A DNA stretch of 55,905 bases from an uncultured Aquimarina sp. (GCA_947493495.1 CANLRN010000022.1:1-55905), one strand, 5' to 3'. Numbered from the stretch's first letter, positions 24,822 through 34,016 are shown. Notes: generated by a model from the sequence alone, not told the origin. Program-made: numbers and translations.

Positions 24822-25889
24822 TTATACAAGCTGATACAATTTATCCAAAGAAGTATTGATATTTTTTTTAAAGAGTTTTTTTGCTACCAGTTGAATCAAT
24901 AACTTCTTAAAAATTGATTTTGCTTCCCAGAACAATTCAACTCGTACTCTAGATTCTGTTTCGGATATCCTGTCAATGTTAAAGAACTGATACATTTTAT
25001 CCACAGGAGGTGGGCTTGTAGTCAATTCACCGTACACAAATTGCGCATCAGCATTTGCTTTAGAAACAACTGTAAAATCAAGTTGTTTACCACCTACCAC
25101 ACACATATGTTCAGAGCCTAAACGAGTAACTTCGTTTTCATTATAAATAATTTCTTGAGCTCCTTCGGCCCATAAGTGCCTATATCTATAATTGGTTAAA
25201 ATCTCTATTAACTCTTCTGGAGAAGACGGATAGGTACGTTCGACAATTAGATTAGGAATTCTATTGAGCTCAATTACTTCACCATCTTTAAAAGATTTTA
25301 ATTTTAGGTTTGCAGTATCAATTTCTGAATAAATATATTTAATAGTCCGATTATCATAAGTGTTTTCATCTTCACTAAACGTATAAAGAGATGATTTATA
25401 GTTAGTAGGAATCATGATTTCATTCGCAAGATCTTCACTAAGTAGCACATAATTATCGCTTTTTACCGAATTTTTTAACAGTCGGTGTGCCTGAATAACA
25501 ATTTCTCCGAATGGCTTTTTGTTATTTTGAACATTGATGAATTGTAGTTCGCCAGCATGAGCTACAATCTTAAGTTCTAGATTAGAGGCACTAGAACAAG
25601 CTTGACAAGGACAAATACGATGCGTTTCTAAGAGTTTTAAATGGCTGTAAAAGGCCGTATACATTGTTTCTATTTGCGCCAATAGCTTTTCTTGTGAAGG
25701 TATAGAACCCTCTTTGTAAAAAAAAAGTGCGTCGCCTTCTACTTCTGCGAGTGTTAGCTCTTGTGTATTAGCAGCTATCAAAACTTCTAACAGTTCTGCT
25801 ATCACATGCTGACTATGTTCTACTTCGGTAGTTTGTACAAAATTTGTAAAACCAGAAATATCGGGTATAAATAATAATGATTTTGACAT
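24822..25889 (-). CDS. DUF2652 cyclase-like protein with SRPBCC-type C-terminus
   Basis: This 355-residue protein has an N-terminal region (about 1-165) like class III nucleotide cyclases. It shows LLFIPDISGFTNF with D10 and AEVEGDALFFY with D53, which match the two metal-binding Asp of cyclases. This is the DUF2652 pattern. A cysteine cluster CPCQAC lies near residue 95. The C-terminal part (about 200-350) looks like a START/SRPBCC ligand-binding fold. Whether it makes a cyclic nucleotide is unknown. The ATG at 25889 is used because it begins the conserved domain. Confidence 0.82.
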   Translation of the reverse strand: MSKSLLFIPDISGFTNFVQTTEVEHSQHVIAELLEVLIAANTQELTLAEVEGDALFFYKEGSIPSQEKLLAQIETMYTAFYSHLKLLETHRICPCQACSSASNLELKIVAHAGELQFINVQNNKKPFGEIVIQAHRLLKNSVKSDNYVLLSEDLANEIMIPTNYKSSLYTFSEDENTYDNRTIKYIYSEIDTANLKLKSFKDGEVIELNRIPNLIVERTYPSSPEELIEILTNYRYRHLWAEGAQEIIYNENEVTRLGSEHMCVVGGKQLDFTVVSKANADAQFVYGELTTSPPPVDKMYQFFNIDRISETESRVRVELFWEAKSIFKKLLIQLVAKKLFKKNINTSLDKLYQLV

Positions 25890-25893
25890 ACTA

Positions 25894-25901
25894 CAAAGAT
25901 A
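25894..25901 (-). promoter_or_regulatory. Putative -7 element of the DUF2652 gene
   Basis: Read on the minus strand this is TATCTTTG, matching TAnnTTTG, four bases from the ATG at 25889. The closest TTG is only about 10 bp further upstream, short of the usual spacing, so the call is weak. Confidence 0.35.
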
Positions 25902-26029
25902 GCTGTTAAAACAAGTTTTTTTTAATTTGTAGGGTATGGGAAACAAACCTTTCAAATTAATATGGATTAAGCTATTTTTGGATGTAATCTTACGAAATAT
26001 TGTATTCTAGGCGTAGAAAATGATAAATT

Positions 26030-26542
26030 TTAAACTCCCAATTCTTTCTTAACATCGATCATGAGATCTGTTCCGTCTGCCATAATCATTCCTGTTCCTA
26101 GCGTACTATCAAAAACATAATTAAACCCTTTTGATCTTGCTACTTTTTGTATGGCAACACGCGCTTTTTCCATGATCGGTTTTAATAATTCTGTTTGTTT
26201 GGCTTGTAGATCCTTTGCTGCATTTTCTCTATATCCGGCAATACTTTGTTCAGTAGTTTGCAGCTCGGCTTGTCTTTTTAGGTTTTCTTCTTTTGTTTTT
26301 TGTTCCGCTTCTTGTGTAAATTTTTTGACCGTATTCTGGTATTCCAAAACCATAGTTCTAATCTCAGCTTCATAGGTTTTGTTTAATTTTTCGATTTCAC
26401 TTTTAGCAGTTTTAAAATCTGGCATTGATTCCACAAGTTCCTGAGAAGCAATATGAGCCACTTTGGTTTGAGTATCTACTACGGCAGAGGTAGCGACAAT
26501 AAGAAGTATTAATCGAACCCAGGTTGATAAAAAGATCTTAAT
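26030..26542 (-). CDS. OmpH/Skp-family periplasmic chaperone with odd start codon
   Basis: The mature part matches Skp/OmpH: HIASQELVESMPDFKTAKSEI, a long Lys/Glu/Gln coiled coil, and the C-terminal GFNYVFDSTLGTGMIMADGTDLM. Such proteins escort outer-membrane proteins through the periplasm. The first canonical start is GTG at 26461, after the signal peptide. In-frame upstream codons read a convincing signal peptide, KIFLSTWVRLILLIVATSA, back to an ATT at 26540-26542 preceded by AAAGGTGAG. ATT would be a rare start, or a mutated or misread ATG. I extend the gene to 26542. Confidence 0.75.
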   Translation of the reverse strand: MKIFLSTWVRLILLIVATSAVVDTQTKVAHIASQELVESMPDFKTAKSEIEKLNKTYEAEIRTMVLEYQNTVKKFTQEAEQKTKEENLKRQAELQTTEQSIAGYRENAAKDLQAKQTELLKPIMEKARVAIQKVARSKGFNYVFDSTLGTGMIMADGTDLMIDVKKELGV

Positions 26543-26566
26543 AACTCACCTTTATTATAGTTCAGG

Positions 26567-26580
26567 TTGAACTAGTTCAA
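26567..26580. promoter_or_regulatory. 14-bp palindrome, possible operator
   Basis: TTGAACTAGTTCAA is perfectly self-complementary, and a second half-site TAGTTCAGG lies 15 bp upstream of the TAGTTCAAG within it. It sits between the divergent ompH-like and short-chain dehydrogenase genes, a natural place for a regulator to bind. The regulator is unknown. Confidence 0.4.
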
Positions 26581-26638
26581 GAATATTTCATAATTCAGTT
26601 CATTTTTAATACAGATATATTACAACACCTTTGTAAAA

Positions 26639-27541
26639 TTGCTAGGTGGAGAGTATAGAAACCGCGTAGAAGTTTCGGAAATTATAAATGCTTTAAAAAA
26701 TAATAATAATGAAAAAAAAATATGGTTGATCACAGGAATATCAAGTGGATTGGGCAAGGCTTTAGCCAAATCAGTTATTGAAAAAGAAGATTTTGTTATT
26801 GGAACATTTCGACAAAAATCGCAAGTAGACGCATTCAATAAAAATTATCCTACTAATGCACGAGCCATTTTATTGGATATTACCAATTCAAAAAGTGTTG
26901 AACATTGCATAGAAAAGATACTATCAGATTACGGAATAATAGATGTGCTGGTCAATAATGCAGGAATTGGGTTTGTAGGGGCAGTTGAAGAAACATCTGT
27001 AGAAGAGGCCAGAAGCGTTTTTGAGTCAAATTTTTTCGGAACATTACAATTGACACAAACTGTTTTGCCATATATGCGTAAGGAGAAGAAAGGGCATATC
27101 ATCCAGATTTCATCCCACGGGGGTATCAAGGCATTTGCAGGTTTTGGAATCTATAATGCAAGCAAATTTGCTTTAGAGGGATTTAGCGAAGCTATGGCTC
27201 AAGAAGTAGCCCCATTAGGTATAAAGGTTATAATAGTAGAACCAGGACCTTTTCGTACTAATTTTGCAGGGAATGCGCTTGGGCAAGCAGAAAATATAAT
27301 AGCTGATTATTCAGAAACAGCTGGAGCCTTTAGAACTAAACTTAAGGGAGTTCATGGAAAACAAGAAGGAGACCCTATGAGGGCAGCAAAAGCAATTATC
27401 GATATAGTTAACTCTGAGAACCCGACACTTCGTTTGCCTCTTGGGAAAGTAGCACTTAAGACCATTGAGATGAAACTGGAAAGCGTAAAATCAGATTTGG
27501 AAATAAACAGAAAAATTGCCAAAAATGCTGTTTATGAATAA
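26639..27541 (+). CDS. Short-chain dehydrogenase/reductase with disturbed start
   Basis: The protein is a classical SDR. It has the NAD(P)-binding TGISSGLGKAL near the N-terminus, NNAGIGFVGAVEE, catalytic S-Y-K represented by SS(H) then YNASKFALEG, and VEPGPFRTNF. It should oxidise or reduce a small alcohol or ketone. The open frame begins at a TTG (26639) that would add an unusual ~26-residue extension. The natural ATG at 26709 is out of frame because nine A follow it; seven or ten would give M-K-K-(K)-I-W-L-I-T-G, the family N-terminus. Confidence 0.82.
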   Translation: MLGGEYRNRVEVSEIINALKNNNNEKKIWLITGISSGLGKALAKSVIEKEDFVIGTFRQKSQVDAFNKNYPTNARAILLDITNSKSVEHCIEKILSDYGIIDVLVNNAGIGFVGAVEETSVEEARSVFESNFFGTLQLTQTVLPYMRKEKKGHIIQISSHGGIKAFAGFGIYNASKFALEGFSEAMAQEVAPLGIKVIIVEPGPFRTNFAGNALGQAENIIADYSETAGAFRTKLKGVHGKQEGDPMRAAKAIIDIVNSENPTLRLPLGKVALKTIEMKLESVKSDLEINRKIAKNAVYE

Positions 27542-27544
27542 ACC

Positions 27545-27593
27545 TGAATTAGCCATTAGAACATTCATGACGAAGGTTCTAATGGCTAATTCA
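27545..27593. terminator. Long bidirectional hairpin terminator
   Basis: An 18-bp perfect stem (27545-27562 with 27576-27593) has a 13-base loop and is followed by a T-rich tract at 27597-27606. It lies 4 bp past the SDR stop and between convergent genes. The loop and adjoining stem, read on the minus strand, contain TTAGAACCTTCGTCATGA, close to the core of the dispersed repeat at 83 and 55351. Confidence 0.75.
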
Positions 27594-27668
27594 AGTTTAC
27601 TTTTTTTGCGTTTTAAACCACTTCACTATATTATCAGATAATAACGCTCTATAATTCGAATAACTTAC

Positions 27669-30158
27669 TTATGATTTGCTAGGGTCTAGTATCAAAGTAA
27701 TTCTTTCTTCTGCATCTTGTAAATGATAGCGGGTCATTCTGTCTGATGTTCTGCTTATAGCATTTCTGATATCTCTCTGTATGATTTTTAACTCTGCTCT
27801 AACAATAGGTCGGATATCACTCTGCGATACATCTACATTTGTGCGTATTACAAATCGTCTTCTGTTAGGTGGTATTGGCGTTTGTTCTTTGGTCATCAAA
27901 AACTCTAATCGTTCGATATAGGCTCGTTGTAGGTTACGACGATATACATCTATTGTAGCTCCATTTCGTAACTCGCTCCATATGCCTTTTCGTAGCTCAC
28001 TCATCATATCTATTAATGTGTAGGCCTTAGTATTTAAGGCTTCGTTTTCGATTAATCTTGCCATTCTTCCGTGATCTAATAGATTGGTAAGTGTCCTTAC
28101 CTGAAAACCTCTTACACGTTCTACACTTCCTGCAGATTCTATTTTATTAAAAATAGAAGTATCTAATAACCAGTCAGGGGTTTTAAATAACTGTTCGTGT
28201 AAAAATTTCATAGCGCGCTTCTGGTTTTCTTTGGAGACATGGGTGTATACAGCACCTTCTTGATCATAGGTTTTATAATATTCATATACCCCTCCGATAT
28301 TAGAAGAAACATGCCCCATATATCTATTGTATTGCCCTAGAACCTGTCCGTACATAGTTTGTAGGTCACTGTAGTTCTTGCCATCTTCTGCAGTCCATTT
28401 GATTAGATTGGGGACAATTCTTTTTAGGTTGGCAATACCATAGGTGCTCGCTTTTACAGCATCATCACCAAGGTCTTCGGTCTGAGAACTGGGGTCAATT
28501 ACTCCACGCTGTTGTCTACCAAAGCGATACATCGGGTCATCTGCGTGTTTTAAGATCCATTGATCTAAAGTTGTTTTTTCCTCTTCTGCCGTTTTATCTA
28601 AAATCGGTCTGTATCCCCAACGTATGGAGTGTTTATCATAGATGCCAATCTCTGGCATGAGTGCCACATCTCCATCACCTGGTTGTGCGATATAATTAAA
28701 ACGCGCATAATCCATAATAGATGGTGCAGTACCATATTTTTTGGTAAAAGCGGGATCACGTAGCGACTCTACAGGATACGCGACACTACTTCCCATATTA
28801 TGAGGTAATCCAATGGTATGCCCAACTTCGTGAGCAGATACGAATCGAATCAGTCTACCCATCACTTCATCTTTGAAAGCAACTCCTTGGGCTTCAGGGT
28901 TTATAGCTGCAGTCTGCACAAAAAACCAGTTGCGTAATAATGTCATAACGTTATGATACCAATTGATATCACTTTCTAGAATTTCTCCAGATCTAGGATC
29001 ACTTACGTGTGGCCCATTTGCATTGGGTATTGGAGAGGCTAGATAGCGTACCACCGAGTATCGAACATCTTCTGGACTCCAATCTGGATCTTCTTCTACG
29101 GTAGGAGGATCTTTAGCGATAATCGCTTCCTTAAAACCAGCTTCTTCAAAAGCGACTTGCCAATCTTCGATACCTTGTTTTAAGTATTTTCTCCATTTTT
29201 TTGGAGTAGCACGATCTATGTAATAGACAATCTGTTTTTTTGGGACAACTAATTCTCCTCTTTTAAACTTTTCGATATCTTCATCTTTTACTTCTAGTCG
29301 CCATCTATCGAGATACCGTACTGTTTTACTTTCTTGTGCATCTAATCCATAATCTGTTTGTCCTCTTGCAAACCAACCTACACGTTGATCAAAATATCGG
29401 CGTTTCATAGGATTTTTAGACAATAAAATCATAGAATTACTCATTTCTAACGAAATAGATCCTGTGCTTGCATTTGATGGCGGTTCACCTGCAGCATATG
29501 TTTTTATGTGTCTTGTCTCTATGTTTAATGGATAACTCTTAATGGAATCTATATATGAAAGGTTTGCCTCTAATCGAGTTATTTTATATTGTTTTCTTCT
29601 AGAGGCGGGGAATCCTAGTGCTTTTACATCCTTAGTAAATAAATCTGTAGCATCAATTACAGTAGCATTATGGATAGAATCCCTGTGAAAAGCTTTGATC
29701 GGAAATGTAAATAATACAGGCTCGAAATTAGAATTCTCTACCGCTTCGTGTACAGGTAAGGAGTCTGCGGCAAATATCTGATGTGATACAACACGCAATA
29801 GTACTTTTTTATTTTTTTTCTGCCATCGTAATACTTGTGTGTTTTGTTTTCCTCCACCAAAACCAATACCTGTTGCAGTTTTGGAGATACGAGTGACCAT
29901 TAGCATCTCTCGGTTGAACAATGAGTCAGGGATTTCATAGAAATACTTGTCATCTAGATGATGAACCGTAAATAATCCTTTGTCTGTTTTTGCTTTTTTG
30001 GTAATCACCTTATCATAAGGCTTGATTGCATTTTTATCTTTTGGAGGTTTTTTATTGGCAGCTGTGGGAACTGTTTTTCCTTTTTTAGTTTGAAAAGAAG
30101 CACAGCTAGAAAAAGTAATTGCTGTGATTAAAATCCAGAGAAAAGTATATTTGCGCAT
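27669..30158 (-). CDS. Metzincin-type zinc metalloprotease lipoprotein
   Basis: This 829-residue protein has a lipoprotein signal (SSCAS, Cys about residue 19). Its N-terminal region resembles DUF5117/DUF5118 proteins. It carries the full metzincin zinc site HEVGHTIGLPH (about 441-451) with a Met-turn PSIMDYARF about 50 residues later. A helical C-terminal region follows (about 600-829). These large proteases are frequent in Bacteroidota, usually of unknown substrate, and are expected to be surface- or periplasm-exposed. ATG 30158 is preferred to the TTG two codons earlier. Confidence 0.9.
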   Translation of the reverse strand: MRKYTFLWILITAITFSSCASFQTKKGKTVPTAANKKPPKDKNAIKPYDKVITKKAKTDKGLFTVHHLDDKYFYEIPDSLFNREMLMVTRISKTATGIGFGGGKQNTQVLRWQKKNKKVLLRVVSHQIFAADSLPVHEAVENSNFEPVLFTFPIKAFHRDSIHNATVIDATDLFTKDVKALGFPASRRKQYKITRLEANLSYIDSIKSYPLNIETRHIKTYAAGEPPSNASTGSISLEMSNSMILLSKNPMKRRYFDQRVGWFARGQTDYGLDAQESKTVRYLDRWRLEVKDEDIEKFKRGELVVPKKQIVYYIDRATPKKWRKYLKQGIEDWQVAFEEAGFKEAIIAKDPPTVEEDPDWSPEDVRYSVVRYLASPIPNANGPHVSDPRSGEILESDINWYHNVMTLLRNWFFVQTAAINPEAQGVAFKDEVMGRLIRFVSAHEVGHTIGLPHNMGSSVAYPVESLRDPAFTKKYGTAPSIMDYARFNYIAQPGDGDVALMPEIGIYDKHSIRWGYRPILDKTAEEEKTTLDQWILKHADDPMYRFGRQQRGVIDPSSQTEDLGDDAVKASTYGIANLKRIVPNLIKWTAEDGKNYSDLQTMYGQVLGQYNRYMGHVSSNIGGVYEYYKTYDQEGAVYTHVSKENQKRAMKFLHEQLFKTPDWLLDTSIFNKIESAGSVERVRGFQVRTLTNLLDHGRMARLIENEALNTKAYTLIDMMSELRKGIWSELRNGATIDVYRRNLQRAYIERLEFLMTKEQTPIPPNRRRFVIRTNVDVSQSDIRPIVRAELKIIQRDIRNAISRTSDRMTRYHLQDAEERITLILDPSKS

Positions 30159-30283
30159 AATCAATTTTTTTTAATTCGCCGAAGGTAGCTAATTATCAAG
30201 GCGTTATTTGTGAAAAGAAAGTTAAACCTTTTGGGTGTAGGTTCGTAATATTTGAATTACTTTTAGTTCTTATTACAGCATAT

Positions 30284-31570
30284 ATGAGTTTTATTTTTTC
30301 TAATCATTTGCATCGTGTTTTTTTATATGTATTGGTCAGTATATATGTAGTAATGACGGGAGTGATTACTGAGCCAGATACGATAAGTTATGTTGGGTTT
30401 TCTCTAATCACACCTCCTGGATATGGAACTTTTTTGTTTGTTTTCAGAAAGTTATTTGGCGAAGAATACTATTTTTTTGTGATCGTTTTTTTACAATGGA
30501 TCCTTGGTTTGGGGTCATGCCTTTATTTGAATCAAATCCTTAAAAAAACATTTAAAATTGATAAAAGACTATTAATTTTTATAGATGTAATCTTAGTAGC
30601 TCCAATTTTTATTCCCGAATACCTAACAGTAAATAAGATTGTTACTCAAGGCCTAGCGTATCCTTTTTTTCTTTTTGTTATAGCGTTTTTGGTGCAATAT
30701 TTTTTTCTCAAACAAAAAAAATACATTTGGTTTTTACTGACTGCTATTTGTCTAACTATGCTGGTGCGAACTCAATTTTTATTTATTTTACCGGTACTTC
30801 TCTTGCTTATGATATACCAATGGTATAGTACTAAGAATCATAAACGTTTTATAGTTCCTATACTTGTTTTGGTACTGATGCCTTTCGTGATTTCAGGTAT
30901 CCAGAAAAGTTTTAATTACGTTGTGCACGGAAAATATATTAATATATCCAGTACAGGCCTGCAAGTAATGATATTGCCTTTTTTTGTGGCTGATGCAGAT
31001 GATTACCAGATTTATGATGATCCTAATACCCAAGCATATTATAAACACATGTATCAGATAGCTTTGGATCGTAAGTTATTAGATGATTTTTATGTGCCAG
31101 TTAATGACAATGTGTTTCATCATTTTGATTATAATTTTGTAAAAATATCTTATGGTGTATTATCTCTAGAAGGGCGTAAATTTTTGATGCCCGAAAATCC
31201 CGATTCACATGAAGCATTGATTGCTAATGATCAATTTTTAATGCAAATGTGGTTGCCTCTATTGCTTGATAATTTTTGGAAGTGTGTAGATTTGTTTTAC
31301 AAGAATATAGAGCATGCTTTTGGGGGTTTTTATATCATGTGGTTATGTATTTTACTACTAATAGCATCATTTTACATCTGGAAGGAATATAAAGATAGAC
31401 TAGCATTATTCTCATTAATAGTACTATTGCTAATGTTTAGTAATATTTTATTAATATGTATGGTGCAGCATAGCATTGGTAGGTATATGATATATCATCA
31501 ATGGTTTATTCCAGTATTGTTTGTGATATTAATGGATTGTATATTGAAAAGGAAAGAAATACAGGATTGA
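30284..31570 (+). CDS. Multi-spanning membrane protein, possibly GT-C glycosyltransferase-like
   Basis: This 428-residue protein has about 10-11 membrane helices. An acidic motif TEPDTISYVGF lies in the first outer loop (about 28-38), and a long soluble loop follows the central helices (about 230-320). That layout recalls GT-C-fold glycosyltransferases, in which an acidic residue in the first outer loop is catalytic. No closer family is recognised, so the activity is inference. It stands alone, convergent with the next gene, which ends 10 bp away. Confidence 0.75.
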   Translation: MSFIFSNHLHRVFLYVLVSIYVVMTGVITEPDTISYVGFSLITPPGYGTFLFVFRKLFGEEYYFFVIVFLQWILGLGSCLYLNQILKKTFKIDKRLLIFIDVILVAPIFIPEYLTVNKIVTQGLAYPFFLFVIAFLVQYFFLKQKKYIWFLLTAICLTMLVRTQFLFILPVLLLLMIYQWYSTKNHKRFIVPILVLVLMPFVISGIQKSFNYVVHGKYINISSTGLQVMILPFFVADADDYQIYDDPNTQAYYKHMYQIALDRKLLDDFYVPVNDNVFHHFDYNFVKISYGVLSLEGRKFLMPENPDSHEALIANDQFLMQMWLPLLLDNFWKCVDLFYKNIEHAFGGFYIMWLCILLLIASFYIWKEYKDRLALFSLIVLLLMFSNILLICMVQHSIGRYMIYHQWFIPVLFVILMDCILKRKEIQD

Positions 31571-31580
31571 TAGACAGTTT

Positions 31581-33074
31581 TCAATGAATTGTTCTGTTAA
31601 TAGTCTTTAATGTCACTTTATATATATCAGATTGAGTAACTTTTGCCTTAAGCCAAGCATAGAAACTCATAGTAAAGATATCTTCGTGCTCAGGAATATT
31701 TTTGATTAATGTATTCTCTATTTTACTAAGAAAAGTAGAGGTGTCTATATTCTCTTTATGGTAGTAATAGGTTGTTGCTAGTGATAAAAAATCTAAGACC
31801 CGAGTGTTATGAGTGTTTTTTAGATGATTTCCATATTTTTTCCTAAAACTCTTTACTCTAGAGATTACAAGATCAACATTATTTAATTCTATGTATAATA
31901 ATATTTCGATAAGATTTTTTTTGATCACCCAGATTGTCCCAGCTTTTTCGGTATACCAGATGTCACTATGATATAAATCCCTATATAATCGAATAGCTTC
32001 TTCAGGTCTGGATTGCTGGAAGTAGACTACGATCCTGGATAATTTTAAATCTAGTAGATAAGAAGTTTGATGCTTAGACTTCGAATGATCAAATTTTTCT
32101 AATATCTCCATGGCTAGGTTTGCATTTCCAGAATAATTATGGTTGAGCACTTTTAATAAAGTATATTGTGGTAAAAAACGTTTGTCATATTTTTTACGTT
32201 CTTCCTGCATCTGGGCTTTCATCAATTTTAAATACTTCATCGAAGTAGTAAAATCTTTAGTTCTAAAATAAGAGTTCGATACATAATATAAGATTTGTAT
32301 ATGATAGAAGAGGTGTTTTTTAACAAGTGCTTCTCTTGCCTCGATTTGCTGATACGCTTTTTCTACAAAAGGTAAGATAACATGAAAATTACGTTCGATA
32401 TTTGCAGCTCGATTGCCAATTTCTAGTATTTTATAAAGTGATCTAAAGCTGATATCGTGAGATATAGAGATGTCAAATCTGGATAAAGTATCTTGTATGA
32501 TTTGAGGGATGTTTTTGGTGCTTATTGTTAGGTGATCTTGAATTGTGGCATAAAAAAGGTTCAGATTTTCTTCTTGAGATAACAATTTTTGATTGTGTCT
32601 AAAATCTTTGATAATATCTTCTAGATCAGTTTTGATATCTTGATGTGCATATTGAATTCTTGTGTAATATATTTCTCTAAGAATACTATAAAGATCATAT
32701 ATTTTTGCCTTGAGTTCAGCTTTTCTAATAGTTTTTAAGGCAATTTTATATTGTTTTTGCTCAAAGAAAACCCTACTGGCTATTAATAGTTTCATAACCT
32801 CCATTTCTTCAGATGATTCTCTTTCAAATCTTTTAGTCGCTATAAAATCTATTAAACTATCGTGTAATCGTTTACAGAGGGCGTGGTAGGCTCCTTTTGC
32901 TTTTTTTTTATAGATAAGCACATCCAGATTTTTATGTTCGGGAGTGGCGTTTAGTAGTTTGAATAATTCAATATTTTTAGTATCCGCTCTTTTGTTCTTT
33001 TGTTTGAGTAGTGAGATGAAATCTCTTTTTTCTTCTGCTGATAGTATGGAAATTATAGAAGTGATACTATGCAT
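31581..33074 (-). CDS. All-helical TPR-like repeat protein of unknown function
   Basis: The 497-residue protein has no signal peptide or membrane helix. It consists of alpha-helical pairs of about 35-40 residues, with repeated aromatic and Leu/Ala positions as in TPR-like solenoids, best seen from residue 90 to 480. It begins with SAEEKRDFISLLKQKNKR, a pattern seen in Bacteroidota-specific hypothetical proteins. It probably binds a protein partner in the cytoplasm. No partner is suggested by neighbours. Confidence 0.75.
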   Translation of the reverse strand: MHSITSIISILSAEEKRDFISLLKQKNKRADTKNIELFKLLNATPEHKNLDVLIYKKKAKGAYHALCKRLHDSLIDFIATKRFERESSEEMEVMKLLIASRVFFEQKQYKIALKTIRKAELKAKIYDLYSILREIYYTRIQYAHQDIKTDLEDIIKDFRHNQKLLSQEENLNLFYATIQDHLTISTKNIPQIIQDTLSRFDISISHDISFRSLYKILEIGNRAANIERNFHVILPFVEKAYQQIEAREALVKKHLFYHIQILYYVSNSYFRTKDFTTSMKYLKLMKAQMQEERKKYDKRFLPQYTLLKVLNHNYSGNANLAMEILEKFDHSKSKHQTSYLLDLKLSRIVVYFQQSRPEEAIRLYRDLYHSDIWYTEKAGTIWVIKKNLIEILLYIELNNVDLVISRVKSFRKKYGNHLKNTHNTRVLDFLSLATTYYYHKENIDTSTFLSKIENTLIKNIPEHEDIFTMSFYAWLKAKVTQSDIYKVTLKTINRTIH

Positions 33075-33250
33075 TATATCATAAGTATTTTATATTAAAA
33101 GTACTGTTTTTATTAATAAAATTTAATATTTTAGATAAATATATCGTAAGTTTTTTGTTTATATAGAATTTTTGATGCATCAGAATTGTTGCAAATTTGT
33201 CTTGTTCAAATCAAACAATTGAAATTAATTAATCATCAAAATCAATTCTT

Positions 33251-33727
33251 ATGGACTACAAGTTTAATAATGATATCACAGAAGATATCCAAGTCGAAAA
33301 AGCAGATAACAAAGAAAATAAGGTATATGATCAGAAACCTACTCCAGCATTTATTGGAGCCTCTTGGATTGCCCTGTTGGCAGGTATGGTTTCATTCTGT
33401 ATCGGATTATGGAATGCTGAAATGATGCTAAATGAAAAAGGGTATTATTTTACTATTTTATTATTCGGATTATTTGCTGCAGTATCGGTACAAAAAAATG
33501 TTAGAGACCGATTAGAAGGCCTAAAAGTAACTGAGATATATTATGGAATCAGTTGGTTTGCTGCACTAGCCTCTATCGTATTATTGATTATAGGATTATG
33601 GAACGCAGAATTAGAGTTGAGCGAAAAAGGCTTTTATGCAATGTCTTTTATTCTGAGTTTATTTGCCGCAATTGCTGTACAAAAAAACACAAGGGATAAG
33701 AAATTTATTGACGCAAATACAAAATAA
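33251..33727 (+). CDS. YiaA/YiaB-family inner membrane protein
   Basis: The 158-residue protein contains two copies of the yiaA/B two-helix domain (about 37-80 and 98-150). Each has a GLWNAE motif, (M/L)xLxEKG(Y/F)Y and a FAA(V/I)xVQKNxRD end. The near-identical halves show an internal duplication. Members sit in the inner membrane and have no known role. A strong terminator follows at 33747. Confidence 0.9.
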   Translation: MDYKFNNDITEDIQVEKADNKENKVYDQKPTPAFIGASWIALLAGMVSFCIGLWNAEMMLNEKGYYFTILLFGLFAAVSVQKNVRDRLEGLKVTEIYYGISWFAALASIVLLIIGLWNAELELSEKGFYAMSFILSLFAAIAVQKNTRDKKFIDANTK

Positions 33728-33746
33728 TTTTTTGATGATTAGAAGA

Positions 33747-33775
33747 GGCGACTGCCTCGTTGCAGTTGCCTTTTT
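33747..33775 (+). terminator. Rho-independent terminator after yiaA-like gene
   Basis: A 9-bp stem, GGCGACTGC with GCAGTTGCC (one G-T pair), has the six-base loop CTCGTT and is followed by TTTTTA. It begins 20 bp after the stop of the YiaA-type gene. Confidence 0.9.
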
Positions 33776-33841
33776 ATTAGTTCAACTATCTGATTTGATA
33801 AGTTGCGAAGCAACGCTTTCAAATCAGATAGTTGAACTAAT
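33776..33841. repeat. Long perfect hairpin, 23-bp stem
   Basis: Arms 33776-33798 and 33819-33841 are perfectly complementary over 23 bp. The 20-base apex holds its own small stem GTTGC-gaa-GCAAC. It directly follows the T tract of the terminator. Its length and perfection exceed what termination needs; it could be a mobile hairpin unit or a structured 3' RNA. Confidence 0.7.
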
Positions 33842-34016
33842 CCCGTTGTTTGCTGAACTCGTTTCAGTATCTAACAGGATCTCAGGTCTAATAGCTCTAA
33901 GCTTGCTCTGAGGTAGTTTGCTTATAGCTGATATAGTTTATAGTATATACGAATATCTGAAGTAAATAATACCAAACTAATGCCTTGTGGTTTTGACAAG
34001 TTGTTTAACTAATGTT

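Noticed and set aside
33663..33911. Open frame running from the end of the YiaA-type gene through the hairpins
   Set aside because: It crosses a strong terminator and a 23-bp inverted repeat and has no recognisable protein features.
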